64,000 nucleotides of DNA from Gnetum montanum (GCA_015680685.1 MNCI01034200.1:8259-72258), one strand, 5' to 3'. Shown: positions 1 through 11,183, counted from the first letter of the stretch. Notes: generated from the letters alone by a model not told the origin. A program made the numbers and translations.

Positions 1-131
1 TTATAAGCATTTGGATTCGGAAAATGTGAAGGGTGCCTCCAGTCTAAGGGTGGATTCCCCCACGACTGGGATTGTTGCCACTGTGGTCTAACACAGTATC
101 TTTGTACAAACTCGGGATGCAACGTGTTTCC

Positions 132-1289
132 TCAATGCTCATATAGGTGTAACAATATTGGGCATTGGCCTTTGGGGTGATCGTACAGGCATATGTTGCA
201 TTCATGCGTATGATTGACAGTTAAGCACTTATTCCCTTCATTCGTTTTTTCCAAATGTCTATGATTTCGTCCTACTTCTTGGGTTGTTAAAACTCTATCT
301 CCAATGATGTTGACATATTCTCCACACTTTTGATTCATCCATTCCAACATCTTATTGATCTTTGCCTTAGCTTCTTCTAACAATTGTTGTATTGGCAAAG
401 ATGATGTTTCCACCTTGAGATTTGTTGATCTCTCCTTGTTATGATCATGGGCCTTTGTTGAGTTACTATTTTGGTCCCATTGATGTTTTTTAACACTCTT
501 CCATGTAGCTATTTCTCTTTCTTCTTTTGCTACCCACTTAATAAGCTCTTGGATTTGATGGGTTTGTAGGTTGTATAGTTGACCTCGGGCATACGTTCCT
601 AAGGTCTCTCTTGTTTCATTACGTAGCCCATCAATGATATGGTACATTAGCCTTTCCTCGGAAAACCCATGGCCTGGACAGTTGTTTAACAGTGAATAAT
701 ATCTTTCTAAGGCCATGTCCAAGGGTTCATGTTTTGCTTGTTTCCATCCTTGGATTTGTTTCCTCAAGGCTGACACTCTTGCGTAGGTTTGATATTTTTC
801 GTTAAAGACCTCTACCATTGTTGACCAGCGTCGTATTGAATTTGGTTTTAACGATCTATACCATACTTTAGCTTGGTCAATGAGTGTCATAGGAAAGAGC
901 TTAAGTTTTTGCCAACTGTTATCAATGTTATTCCATGTGCAGGCATCGTAGAAGGCTAGTAAATGTTGATGCGGATCTAAGTCATAGCCTCCTGAAAATT
1001 TGGGAAAGTTGTTTAAATCGAGCGTGGGTAGACGGCTCTCTTTACGATGCCTACGTGAGATTCGAACAGCCTCTTGTATTTGCGTTAAGCCTATAGTGGC
1101 CAGTGGGGGTTCATCGTCATCCTGTAAGTTAGGCTTTCGTGCATTATGATGACGTTGTTTTTGTTCTTGCTTATAGGAAACTCCCACTTCAGGTTGTATA
1201 CTCCAACCTTCATCGTCATATAGTTCGTTGGTTCTCCAATGAACTTCCTCACTAAGTGTGGCATTATTATCATCTTGTAGGAGAGGCAT
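132..1289 (-). CDS. gag: Gag polyprotein of family-1 Ty3/gypsy element A (N-terminal and capsid part)
   Basis: This 385-residue open frame encodes a retrotransposon gag, the protein that forms the cytoplasmic particle around element RNA. Residues about 85-255 match the Retrotrans_gag domain: a FPKFSGGYDLDPHQHL block, then a tryptophan-rich WYRSL segment and the GWKQ...ERYYSLL...GHG block. Near the C-terminus CNICLYDHPKGQC is a zinc-knuckle-like C-X2-C-X3-H-X4-C motif, one residue shorter than the usual CCHC spacing. The start at 1289 is right for a leader of about 110 bases after the primer site. The frame has no internal stop, unlike every other gag here, so A is younger or less methylated. 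The stop at 132 comes just after the knuckle and may be a mutation, because sister copies continue into a proline/tyrosine-rich tail. Confidence 0.85.
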   Translation of the reverse strand: MPLLQDDNNATLSEEVHWRTNELYDDEGWSIQPEVGVSYKQEQKQRHHNARKPNLQDDDEPPLATIGLTQIQEAVRISRRHRKESRLPTLDLNNFPKFSGGYDLDPHQHLLAFYDACTWNNIDNSWQKLKLFPMTLIDQAKVWYRSLKPNSIRRWSTMVEVFNEKYQTYARVSALRKQIQGWKQAKHEPLDMALERYYSLLNNCPGHGFSEERLMYHIIDGLRNETRETLGTYARGQLYNLQTHQIQELIKWVAKEEREIATWKSVKKHQWDQNSNSTKAHDHNKERSTNLKVETSSLPIQQLLEEAKAKINKMLEWMNQKCGEYVNIIGDRVLTTQEVGRNHRHLEKTNEGNKCLTVNHTHECNICLYDHPKGQCPILLHLYEH

Positions 1290-1401
1290 TGTTGTGTGTG
1301 AATTTTATGTGTGACTTTTTATAATTTCTTCTTTTAAGAGATATATCATTAAGTTCTATACAGCGACCTTGAATGATATAACTAATCTAGATAACTAGCA
1401 C

Positions 1402-1421
1402 CATCCCTGGCAACGGTGCCA
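1402..1421 (-). other. Primer-binding site of element A, tRNA-Asp type
   Basis: The minus strand reads TGGCACCGTTGCCAGGGATG, one base after the LTR end. The well-known Athila primer site TGGCGCCGTTGCCGGGGA, complementary to the 3' end of plant tRNA-Asp, differs at only two positions. Both differences are G-to-A. Confidence 0.8.
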
Positions 1422-1422
1422 A

Positions 1423-1985
1423 TGATGAGTGGTGAGGTACCCTTACACTCAATCATATGAAACGAGCGTCGCACGTGTGATCCAGTTGAACTCCACAGAT
1501 GGACTAGTTGTAGCACCTAGATAGTTAGCCTTAGGTCGCAGTTCGTTGTCTTCCCATCTAGACTAGTTTTGCATATGTCACGTATGGTTTAGTCTAGATG
1601 AGGTGTATGATGTGTTCTAATTCTAATGCTACTCCTGATGCAGTGGAAAATAAGATTAACTAAATCTAAGCTAAGAGGAAAAGAGTAAGAAAATCTAATC
1701 TAGCCTCAGTGCGACGAGCAACTGATTCCTTGATCAACCGTACACATCTTGGACTTCGTGCACGACTACCACTGGGACTACCAAGCATAGGCCTAGGTAC
1801 GCCATTGGGATTACCAAGCGTAAACCCTGAATACACCACTGGGTTACCAAGTGTAGATCCCCCTAGCTACACCACTGGGCTACCAAGCAGTCACACTTAA
1901 ATGCTCGTAATCAAGTCGTACTCGTTCCGCTTCTAGGAGTTTAAGGGTGAGAAACTAATCGCGATGAGCAACCGATTCCTTAACT
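1423..1985 (-). repeat. Truncated 5' LTR of element A
   Basis: The plus strand starts TGATGAGTGGTGAGGTACCC, the reverse of the CTCATCA end of family-1 LTRs. It matches the LTRs at 42758-43595 and 44132-45167 through the 'actaccactgggattaccaagcg' type repeats near 1765-1890 and the AGCAACCGATTCCTT block near 1967. The U3 and TATA part is missing. Open frames in this stretch are spurious. Confidence 0.8.
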
Positions 1986-2068
1986 AGCCCATCTGCAGAG
2001 TTTGACCGAATTGTGCGTGAACACTCGTATTCATATGGTTGAGTGTAGGGGTACCTCACCACTCATCA
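1982..2068 (+). repeat. Tail of a plus-strand family-1 LTR in inverted contact with LTR A
   Basis: The stretch from ACTAGCCCATCTGCAGAG to the terminal CTCATCA is the last about 85 bases of a plus-strand LTR. It closely resembles 18868-18953. It faces the minus-strand LTR of A and meets it near ACTAGCC, a short word found in both. It could be the residue of the 5' LTR of the element that ends at 6197. No primer site follows it, however. Confidence 0.7.
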
Positions 2069-2899
2069 ATGGACTCCAATTTCATGCAAACATTCTTTGT
2101 TTTTATGCTATTTTTCAAAGTGAAAATTTTTGTCTTTGGTCGCATTGGTGGGATCCTGTTGACATAACTGGTTGCGTCGATGTGATCTTGTATATAGGAT
2201 TCCATCAATGGATGCATAAAAATCTATAAATACCATCCAATGCTTTGGAAATTTTTTCCATTTACTTTAAATGTAGGAGGAGTTTTTGCAATTTTTCAGA
2301 GCCTAGAATCTTCCAAAGCCCATAACTTTCAAACCGCTTGTCCACTTCAACTCATTCTTCATTCTTGTAGCTATTGGAGGCAAGCTCTATGTCATGGGAG
2401 TCACAAACCTTAGGTGTTTGATGAAAAAAATTTTCTAACTCCCACAAGGTTTACCCAATAAAATAACATTAAAATCACTAAGTTAAGAGAGTTAAACGTT
2501 CCCAAAAAACTCTGGTAGACATTAAAAGAATATAACAATAAAAAAATATTAAAATGATTCATATTCCATGATCACAACTTAGCCAAGTGTAACTAACCCA
2601 AAAGATAAGGTACACAAATGTTATAAAGTTACACATTAAATGCTAATCCTTGGTCATGTTATGATCATAGTTGTCACTAAGACCAAAGCAACCATGAGAA
2701 GGAGGATCATCCCAACCAAGGAATAATTAGCCTAGAACTAGAGGGGATCAACAAGAGTATCCCCAAGAGTAGGTAGCAGGGACACATGTAATAGGACATC
2801 TTCATGAGGACCCCATAGTGGAATCTATCCATTAGATTCCAAAAGCTGAAACGAACCAGTCCCACTGAGATGAGACACCTGGATCTAAACTAACCCTTG
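2069..2899. other. Unassigned sequence, perhaps part of a retroelement leader
   Basis: No gene is recognised. A TATA-like CTATAAATACC lies near 2224 and is followed by CT-rich and T-rich leader-like sequence (2280-2390) of the kind seen in LTR R regions. It may be another LTR fragment, but I cannot match its ends. Confidence 0.3.
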
Positions 2900-5092
2900 A
2901 GGTCACTTTGATAGAGGCCTATCTAAAGCAAATCAAGTATAGGAAGATCCAGAAAAGAGTTCTTCCTAAACCAAACTTTGGATCTTTCCTGAAATTTGCC
3001 CCAGAAGAAGTTAAAGCTCAACTCTAGACTTCTCCCATATGGCCCATTCTCACATCTAGTAGAGAATGGTACATGGGTGAAACATACCTCTTTTGGAATA
3101 ATAGGTAGGGTGATGCCACAATAAAAATCAAGCACATCTTTGTGTTCTACTTGGTAAAGGCCATTTTTGAGGCCCTTGGGTTGCCAAAAATAGGGGCAAC
3201 CTTGGCAGAAATGTCTATGCAAGTGGACCCTAAGGTCAAGAAGGAGTGGATCTAGCGATGCTATGATGTTGATTGTAAGGCGTTTGGTAAAATTACAATG
3301 GCAGAGCATGCATACTTTAAGATGGAAGCCTACCACCTCAATCCAACAGTGAGGCCAAGTAAGATCACAACCTTTTGTGCTTGTGTGTGCTCCGCTCTAA
3401 GAAAAACATTTTCGGTCAACCTCCCTTGGTTGATCTTTATTAATATGGAGCAACATTTTAAGGAAAATGAATGAGGGGTAAAGGCACTTCCTTTTCCATA
3501 TCTCATTTGGAAATTATGCAAAAAGGGAGGAATAGCCCACTACTTGAATGGCGTTAGGAAACATGTTCCTTCTACCTCTTAGATGAAGATGATGAAAGAA
3601 AAAGTGCTTGCCAAGATGATTAAAGAGGAGTAGCTATTGCCATCATCCATTCATGAGCAAATAACTCTAGAGTCCTGCACTATCGATGAGTGCATGTGCA
3701 AACTCTGTAAGCAACTCCTATGGTAATAGCATGCAATACCAAGTGCTGGTGAACCCTCTATCTACAAATCAGCCTAGATTCATCTTAACAAAGTATCATG
3801 ATCCATTAGCAAGATGATCCATTAACAACAGCTCTCATTGCTAATGCTCAACTTGAAACAGCCTAAGCTGAGATTCAATGCTTGGCTGCAAAAGTTGGGG
3901 AACTTAGAACCTACCTTACTGATCCCACTGTACTCAACCAATTAGTCTCAAGAGATGAAGCTTTCCAATAGCTTTAGCAAAAACTCCAAGAGGTTGACTA
4001 TGCAAAGAAGTTGGCGATCTTTGATCGGTTCTTAGTAGATGACACCACATACAACATTCGAAAGGAGTTATTAGAGGTTTGCTAGAAGAACATAAGGTTG
4101 ACCCAAGAAAACCATCACCTACATAATGTCGAGATGCAGAAAGAGAAAATGTCAAAATTCATTCGATAGTAACAAGAGTAGCTTACTAGGGTAACACTAA
4201 ATGAAGGAGGTTGACTATAGAAAATCAAAATCTCTTAATGAAGGAGGTGTGTGCCCTTCATCGAAAGTCTACAATTGAAATCATCACATGGAAAAACAAG
4301 GCCCTCAAGTTCAAAAGGGTCAAGAATCATTATAGAGACTAGGTACACTTGTAGAAATATATCAATTAAAAACACATCCAACAAGTGAAAGCAAAGGGAA
4401 ATGAAACCTTCTAGTAGCTCCAACAAGGGGGCGATGTGTAGCAGCCCATCTTTGATGGATTGAATGGGTACAACAAAGAAAAAATTTGCTTAAAGGAGCT
4501 GCATATGGAGGAGATGATAGAGTACTTGGAGCTTGCCAACCTCTGTTACTCAAATCTAGCAATGCTAATGATTGTACGGTCAAGGTGAAAGTTGGAGAAG
4601 CAAGTGGCCAGCTCATACCTTCTGTACAAGGTAGAGTTCAAGCACCATAAAGAGACCAAGAAAAAGCTTGAGATGATAAATGTGGAACTTGAGGTTCTCA
4701 AGGTGAAGTTCACTAATCAGAGATCAATATTTGAGAACCTAACCAAGAGAATGAATGACTACTAGAAGGTGTAGAATGTATTTAAAGCATTCGATATCAA
4801 ACGCAAAACGTTCACTGCCTGGTTTGTCAATGTCAATGAGTTGTTCCCTACAATGCCCTTTCCTTGGGATGTTCCCATACCAATGAACATCAGTGATGCT
4901 ATGTGGACTATGTATGATCCCATGAGTAAGGAAGACAAGATGAAAGCATTGTTGGATGCTATCCATCTTTCAATAGAGGTTGCAGCTACAACAGGACAAC
5001 CACAACCATTGCCTCAACAACTGTGTGCATTGGAAGCAAGAGAAGGTCCTTTTGCACCTCAAGAGCCTCCACTGCCTAGGACTATCTGATTG
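2900..5092 (+). pseudogene. Extra-ORF relic of a Ty3/gypsy element (plant-transposon-protein-like, with coiled coil)
   Basis: The plus strand shows a long decayed coding region, broken by roughly two dozen stops. From about 2940 it encodes a PKPNFGSFLKFAPEEV-like start, a segment around EALGLPKIG, and near 3480 a GVKALPFPYLIWKLCKKG block. That block resembles the ALPFPALIT...LC...GV region of the plant protein family usually annotated as putative plant transposon protein. From 4550 to 4740 it is rich in Lys/Glu heptads, suggesting a coiled coil. The end, 4841-5089, is an open 82-codon segment finishing in proline-rich sequence. Extra ORFs of this kind between pol and the 3' LTR are known in plant Ty3/gypsy elements. 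Function is unknown and the copy is dead. No pol lies upstream. Confidence 0.55.
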
Positions 5093-5339
5093 TTTTCCAC
5101 ATCTTCAAGCCATCAAAGGGGTTGTGCTAAAATTTTTTTATCATGGTGTTCAATTTTATTTTCATGAACACCAAAGTTTTGTAATGATTATAAATTTGTA
5201 CACTTGGGCACTTAGCTTTTGTTTGTGTCAATTGTGTGTCTATAGTTAGCCAATAATCCCATACCTTTCCAATTTTTGTAAAGAGCTTGTTCCTTCTTTT
5301 GTTCACTTGAGGATGAGTTTTCATTGAGTTGTGGAGGTA
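5093..5339 (+). other. 3' untranslated segment and polypurine tract before LTR 5340
   Basis: This is non-coding. Its last 90 bases match the ends of elements C (27258-27331) and F (38466-38539), including the AATCCCATACCT block and the purine tract GTTGTGGAGGTA (5328-5339). That match shows that the extra ORF belonged to a family-1-type element. Confidence 0.65.
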
Positions 5340-6197
5340 TAATGAAGCATCTTCCTTTGGTTACGTCGACGAGATGCCATGGACGTGATCCCACCGGTGT
5401 AGTGACATCAATGTATGGTTTGATGCATTAATGTTACCCCACTGATGAAATGTTTGTTTATGACCATAAATACACGCTGACAACCACATTTATGGCATTC
5501 CATAGTTAGTGTCTAAGCAAAGCTCTTAGAGTTTTTCCTTCTAAAAGTTAGAATATTTCCTAAGTACCTGTAGTAGGAGTAAGAATTGTATGGTTCTTTA
5601 TTCAAGTGCTAATGTACTTGAGCACCTTGATGTGATTGATAATAAAGATGAGCTTTCTTCACAAACCTTGCAGTATTTAAAAATAGTTTAATGTTTACTT
5701 TAAATGCATTTATTATTTGATAAATTTACTTTAATGCATGTGATTAATTAATTAAATAGTGATTAATTAAAGCACATACGTACAACCACTTTGAGCATAT
5801 GTTTAACGCTTGGTAATCCTAGTAGCTTCTAACACTTGGTAACCTAGCAGCGTTGCATGTGTTTAGGATGTGTACGAAAAGTGAAAATGGATGCTTATGT
5901 TAGGATTAGTTAAGAATTAGCTAGTTAATAGATTAATTAAGCATTTAGTTACTTTATTCTTGTTCTTAGAAAATTTAAACAATAAAACATAAAATGAAAA
6001 AACTCATATGCCTTAGTTACACGTAACCATACACTTGCATTTCACAAGTGCAACTAAGAAGCTAATGATCACATCCTTGATATTCACTTCCTAGACTCAG
6101 TGAACTTAGAGAGCTAAAGTCTACAAAGTTCGACTAGATCGCTTAGTGAACACTAGTGATTTATATGATTGGGTGTGGGTATACTTGTTGCTCATCA
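5340..6197 (+). repeat. Family-1 LTR, 3' LTR of the extra-ORF element
   Basis: It is 858 bases long, starts TAATGA (TGATGA with one G-to-A) after a polypurine tract and ends GCTCATCA. A TATA-like CATAAATACA is near 5466 and an AATAAAGATGA polyadenylation-like site near 5640. No primer site follows, consistent with a 3' LTR. Confidence 0.8.
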
Positions 6198-6230
6198 TTA
6201 TTAATCCAAGAAAAATCAAAAAAACCATCA

Positions 6231-7104
6231 TGAGAATCTTGAATCATTACATTTATGATAAAACCATTTAAGTTGATGATGTGATATCGTATCTATGATA
6301 TCATAGCCATGCTTACATCATTGTATATATGATGTAGTGGATTCTGATCTCCACCATAAATACCAACCTATCATCATGTCAAAGGAATAACTTTTGTCCA
6401 ACACTTAGGCAAATTCCTGTAGTTTGTTTCCGTAATTTTACACTTAGTGATTTAGTGAATGACGTAATCTGGTATTAAATAGTTGTACAAAATATTTGTT
6501 CAAGTGAATTGTTCTTGGGAAAAGTTCATGGGCAAAAATAAAGATTGAGATTATTTTTCACCATTGTAGCATTCTACTTAGTTTACTTTACTTTTACTTA
6601 ATTTATTTTTCTTACTTAGTTTAATTTTACTTTGATTAAGTCCTTTACATTTTTCAAGCACTTTACTTTCCCAATGTCTTTTAGTAAGGTAGTACAAGTA
6701 TGAGTGGTTTCAGGCATAAAGTGTAATCATTTGGTAACCTAGTAGTAATTCTAGTAATAGTTGCATGAGCCTAAGACATGTATGGTAAACTAGGAACAGA
6801 CACTTATTGCCTATAGGCTAGAATAGTCTCTTTACTTTCATTACACTTAGGCTTAGATTATATGATTTATTTCAACCATGATTACACTTAGTCTTAGTTT
6901 GAGCCAACTACATCAACCTATCATATGCCTCACCAAGAGTTAAACCATACAACTTGAAGTTTACTAACTCAAAGTAAGAAGACAACGATAAGGAATTGAA
7001 CCTTAACTACTAGTAAATCTACATTGGCCATCCACGGATTATGAAAAGGTTGCACATGAACACTTGTGACTTGTATGGAGTGTTGGAATACCCAATCATT
7101 TATC
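6231..7104 (+). repeat. Diverged family-1 LTR relic
   Basis: Only 33 bases separate it from the preceding LTR. It shows the same order of parts: GATATC motifs (6275-6310), TATA-like CCATAAATACC (6353), AATAAAGATTGAG (6536), the GGTAACCTAGTAG block (6731) and an end near TTTATCA at 7104. Neither a primer site nor gag follows. It is older than LTR 5340 or belongs to another subfamily. The start is approximate. Confidence 0.65.
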
Positions 7105-7224
7105 AATTGCTCTCCAAATTATTCAAAAGATCAAAACATGTAGACTTTTTAGAAAGATTAATGTTATAGAGACTTTGACACTTAGACCAACCAATCTAGC
7201 GATTATGCTTACAAAGAAATGAAA

Positions 7225-9290
7225 TGGAAGAAACGCTAAGATTACATCATTTATTGCAAAGGTATGGATGCTTAATAATCCATGGTTCATTATTAATGGG
7301 AAGCTACCAAGGAGAAATCATATCAAGCATAGAGGTAGAAATTGTAATATTATTGAAGTTTCAAAAATCAGTGATAAAACTCCAAGCCTTCCAAATATGC
7401 TTTATGAAAATAGAACCAGATATAGTAATACATTTTGGAAAAAGGATCCAACTAAAAAAACGAGTATTTTTCTAGTAATCACTACGTCTAGACTTACCCA
7501 TTGAATGTGCTTATGAAAAAAAGCTTCCAAGATTCTCCACTAGATAAGCATTTAACCACTCACTTGGCATATAAAATAATACCTTAGAACAATTCACCAA
7601 TCCTAATCCACCATCTTCTTTGTGAGAAGTGCAAATGTCCCATGCAACATGACAATACCCTTTTCTAGAATGGCTACTACTTCAAAGGAAATTTCCCACA
7701 AGCTAATCAATGTGATGATGTGCAAAAATACAAGGAGCCCAACATGATGAATAATACACAAGAGTAGCTTGAATAATATGCTTACAAATAATAAACTTGC
7801 CAACCATTGGAAGTTTCTTTTCCTTTCACTTAATAAATTTTTTTTCAATTTTCTTCATTGTAACATTTCCTAAAGTTTTTGAAGATCTAGCAAAGAAAAA
7901 AGAAATGCCTAATAATTTAAAAACATCTAAATTTTCTAGAAAATGCCAAGATTTAGACAAAGCCTATTCTTGAATCCTCTTATTACAAAAGATAGAAGAT
8001 TTTAACCAATTAATCTTAGAGCCTAAAAGTTTACAATATTAATTAATATGATAAAAAAGACAATCTACAATAACTTTATCATTTTGTATCATAAAAAAGG
8101 AGTCATCTATAAAATGCATATTTAATAAAGTAGGAACATTATTTTCAATAAATATGCCTTATAGAAAATTATGTTAATGGTGCTTTTGTATAGCATAACA
8201 TAAAAAATCTAGAGCAATGATGAAAAGATAAGAAATAAGAGGAAAACCTTGCCTAATTAAGCATTCAAGCTTAAAACTATTAGTAATGTCAACATTTGTA
8301 GCCACAAGTGCATTAGCATATACAAAAAAGGCTTTAAAACCATATTTATGAAGAAAAACAATAATAAATTGTCTTTAATTCTATCATATAAAGGATCATC
8401 ATCCAAAGCCACAATGCTTATCTTGCCACGTGGGGTCTTGGGAGGGTTGGTAGATGAGCAAAATCCTAACCTCTTTGAGTAAGTATATCCAAGCTTAAAC
8501 TCAGGTCTTTGACTTGAGAAATGAATACCTTACCATTTAATTCTATCATATGCTTTAACATAATGAAGCTTCAAAAAAACATGTCTTGATTAGAATCCTC
8601 AGCCCACTGCATACCCTTCCAAGCTATAGTAACATTATTTAGAATATATATACTTTTGACAAAGGTAGTTTACATTGGAGCAATTAACCAAGGAATATAT
8701 GATTTTAATGTGTTAGTAAGACATTTAGCCACAATTTAATAAATAGAATTTAGAAGAGCAATATGGCATTAATTACCAATGTGGAAAAGATTACATTCCT
8801 TAGGAATAAGTCTGATGAATTCTCTATTTACCTCTTACCCAAGGGAACATTATTCAATAGCTTCTACAAAAATAAAATAAAGGTTCATACCAACAACATC
8901 CTAATGATTTTTGAAAAAATTCAATGGGGTTTCCATCAAAATTTGTAGCTTTATCATTGGCCAAGCTAAACACTACATCTTTAATTTTAGTAAGAGAGAT
9001 ATCTTGTTCAAGAAGATGGTTGTGACTGCTATGAATAATATTATGTAAATGATCATGATTAGAGAGAAAATCCTCATGATGAAAACCTTCTCAAAAAAAT
9101 ATATGTTAAATATGTCTTTTACGAAAATCATTTGATAATAAGATCATTGGAACTAATTTGACCATCAACTTCCATGAAGTCAATAATAGGTAAATTACCT
9201 TTACCTTTTAAGAATTTAAAAAATTCATTGCATGGTTTTCCTTCTACTTTCAATCAAGTGAGATGACTCTTGATGAGAGCACTCATAGCA
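7225..9290 (-). pseudogene. L1-type LINE ORF2 relic (reverse transcriptase)
   Basis: Translated on the minus strand, the order of L1 RT blocks is clear despite stops and frameshifts: LIPKECN...ALLNSIY.IVAKCL (8810-8690), KAYDRIKW (8560-8530), KYGFKAFF and RQGFPLISYLFI (8350-8220), the catalytic block FIDDS in place of FADD (about 8110), and the late VAWDICTSHKEDGGLGLVN block (7660-7590). About 110 bases between KAYDRIKW and KYGF look like extra sequence. The enzyme would copy LINE RNA at the target site by target-primed reverse transcription. No endonuclease domain or poly-A end was found, so the copy is truncated at both ends. It is clearly non-functional. Confidence 0.75.
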
Positions 9291-9376
9291 ATATGCATAT
9301 CCCATTTTTATTTGGCTGAGCAAAAATAAGTAAGTCATTATTGAAGAATAATATTAAAAGGTTATTACTTCGGGGG

Positions 9377-9510
9377 TATTGAAACCTAAGATAAGTAAAT
9401 TGTAGACACACCCCAAGATATGTAGTCTAATTAGAACTTTATATAACTCAACAGTATCCACCAAAATTGAATTAGTAACTTGAAGCTTCCAAATCAAGTG
9501 TCTTACCACT
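9377..9510 (+). repeat. Dispersed repeat, copy 1 (forward)
   Basis: It shares ACACCCCAAGATATGTAGTC and the following ACTTTATA...TTGAAGCTTCCAAAT with the copy at 11184-11340, and in reverse with 9600-9716. All three begin TRTTRRAA. It may be a fragment of an LTR end or of a small non-autonomous element. Confidence 0.6.
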
Positions 9511-9599
9511 GGCTAACATCTCATTGTTAAAAGGGTATTAGTTTGAATCATCCATATGTATCTTTATGTTATATGTAAATTAACAAAAGTATTATCTTT

Positions 9600-9716
9600 A
9601 TTTGAAAGCTCTAAGTCATGGGTTCGATTTTGGTGGATAATGCTAAGTTATAAAGTTCTACTTGGACTATATATCTTAGGGTGTACCTATATTATAATTA
9701 TTTCGGGCTTTTAACA
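9600..9716 (-). repeat. Dispersed repeat, copy 2 (inverted)
   Basis: Reverse complement of copies 1 and 3; in that orientation it starts TGTTAAAAGCCCG at 9716. With copy 1 it makes an imperfect inverted repeat of about 340 bases that could fold back. The CATGGGTTCGA word in it is only loosely like a pol III B box. Confidence 0.6.
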
Positions 9717-10139
9717 CCCCCCTAAAAAATGTTGTCTTAGCTATATGTCTTAAGGATACATAGAGTTGAAAATTTTTTGGGGTTTTGATACCTTTTAATT
9801 TTACTATTAATTAAGAATTATTTTAATGTCTTTATAAGCATAGCTAAGTCTAGAATTAAATTAGTTTAGCTATATATTTATAATATATATATATTAATTA
9901 ACCAATTGATCCACTAAAAAATAATTTTCATATTGAAAAATTAAGCTTATAAAAAACTTTATCTCTTGGTCCAATTATATAACCATAATTATTTATTTTG
10001 GTGAGAAATTCTAACTAATACATACCCAATAACAATTTTTATGAAAAAGTTTCTCTTAGCCCAACGTTATGACCATAATTATTTATTTTATTTTTTAGTG
10101 GATTTGATTTCTCTTTAGTGGATATGATTTCGTAGGGGA
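9717..10139. other. AT-rich spacer with a short imperfect duplication
   Basis: No gene is seen. The segment TATAACCATAATTATTTATT near 9977 recurs as TATGACCATAATTATTTATT near 10066, with similar flanks. This indicates an imperfect tandem duplication of about 90 bases. Confidence 0.4.
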
Positions 10140-10880
10140 ATTCTATATTACTCCCAACTTCTTTAACCAATATTAAAATTTCTACTCCTTTTATCAATGC
10201 AAAATTTTTTGGTGATTCTAAAATTGTAGATTTACAGGCTAGGAAAAAAAAGTTGTGAGGCCTTCTTTAAGTGATGTTGATATAACTAAGACACTTGATT
10301 TTGTTCTTCTCAATGATGTATATGAGTTATTGGTTGGTAATCTTTCATCACAACATGTGTTCATTCAAATTTTGGGTTATATGCCTCGAAGTGTTTTTTT
10401 TTTTTTTAACAACTATGTGATTGAAAAACATGACATCCAAGTTCTTTATGGAAGGTATTATTCTCATTTTTTCTACTTGTTGAGCTAGGAAATGCTTTGA
10501 TGGTGGAGCGTGACCTAGATATAGGGTCTTTTATATATAAGCATGTAGTGTTGATCATTCATAAGTGGGCTTCAGATTTTGCCATCTAATCTAAAGAATA
10601 TGCTAAATTTTCATATTTTTCTATTAATTTTTCTAAAACTTGAGCTAGTTTTTTTAGTCCCATTAAGAAGATGGGAGTCTATTTCTACAACATTTGGTTT
10701 TCGTAGATATTTTTTTATTTTTGTTGAATGCAATCTTCTTAATCATGAAAAGGAATTGGTATTATAAATAGGAGAAAAGACTTATATTAGAACAATTACA
10801 TATTATTATTATTTTCCTAATTCTTGCAACTTCTACCATCATGAAGGACATTTATTTAATGCGTATCCTTTTCTACTCAA
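10140..10880 (+). pseudogene. L1-type LINE ORF1 relic (DUF4283-like, degenerate zinc knuckle)
   Basis: The plus-strand translation gives RPSLSDVDITKTLDFVLLND, typical of the start of the plant LINE ORF1 domain DUF4283, then LPSNLKN...LELVFLVPLRR..STTF, and finally YFPNSCNFYHHEGHLFNA at 10813-10866. That last block aligns with the usual P.FC..C...GH....C knuckle with two cysteines lost. ORF1 would bind LINE RNA. Several stops and at least two frame changes break it. It lies on the opposite strand to the ORF2 relic at 7225-9290, so the two need not come from one insertion. Confidence 0.6.
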
Positions 10881-11183
10881 GAAAAAAGAAAAAATTATGC
10901 TGAAGTTGAAGATAGAGAAAAATAATATGAAGTTGAAGATATGAAAACTCAAGTTAATGTCAATGCTAAGAATGATCAAATAGAAATAAAGAATCCATAG
11001 AAGATAAAAGCTTCTATTTATATTTTTACTAGAACTAGATATAGTAAGCAACTTGGACATATGGCTTGTAATGCGAAATTTTCCTTCTCTAACAAGAATA
11101 CCATTAACTTGAAGATTAAAACTAGTGTCAATAAAAAGGCTATCGTTAATGGTAAAGATTATTGATGAAAGATTAATAACAAG
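10881..11183. other. AT-rich sequence with no recognised gene
   Basis: Lys-rich plus-strand translation (10890-11000) may be the tail of the LINE ORF1 relic. Nothing else is identified. Confidence 0.35.

Larger units (their letters stand above)
1..1985 (-). mobile_element. Element A: 5' part of a family-1 (Athila-like Ty3/gypsy) LTR retrotransposon
   Basis: Read on the minus strand this holds a truncated 5' LTR (about 1985 to 1423), a tRNA-Asp-type primer site (1421-1402), a short leader and a gag gene (1289-132) that continues off the left edge. It is the best preserved gag of family 1 in the window. The LTR lacks its promoter part because it is cut by an inverted junction near 1982. Assignment to an Athila-like lineage rests on the primer site and on the pol genes of sister copies B, C and F. 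Confidence 0.85.

Noticed and set aside
1709-1900. Open frame with repeated Leu-Pro-Leu-Gly-Leu-Pro
   Set aside because: It lies inside LTR A and comes from a tandem DNA repeat (ACCACTGGGATTACCAAGCG type); LTRs do not code.
3330-3521. Minus-strand frames within the extra-ORF relic
   Set aside because: The plus-strand translation shows the better family-like blocks; these are shadows.
9604-9690. Possible tRNA-derived SINE, because of GGGTTCGA
   Set aside because: No A box at the right distance and no tRNA fold; the inverted and direct copies show no SINE tail.
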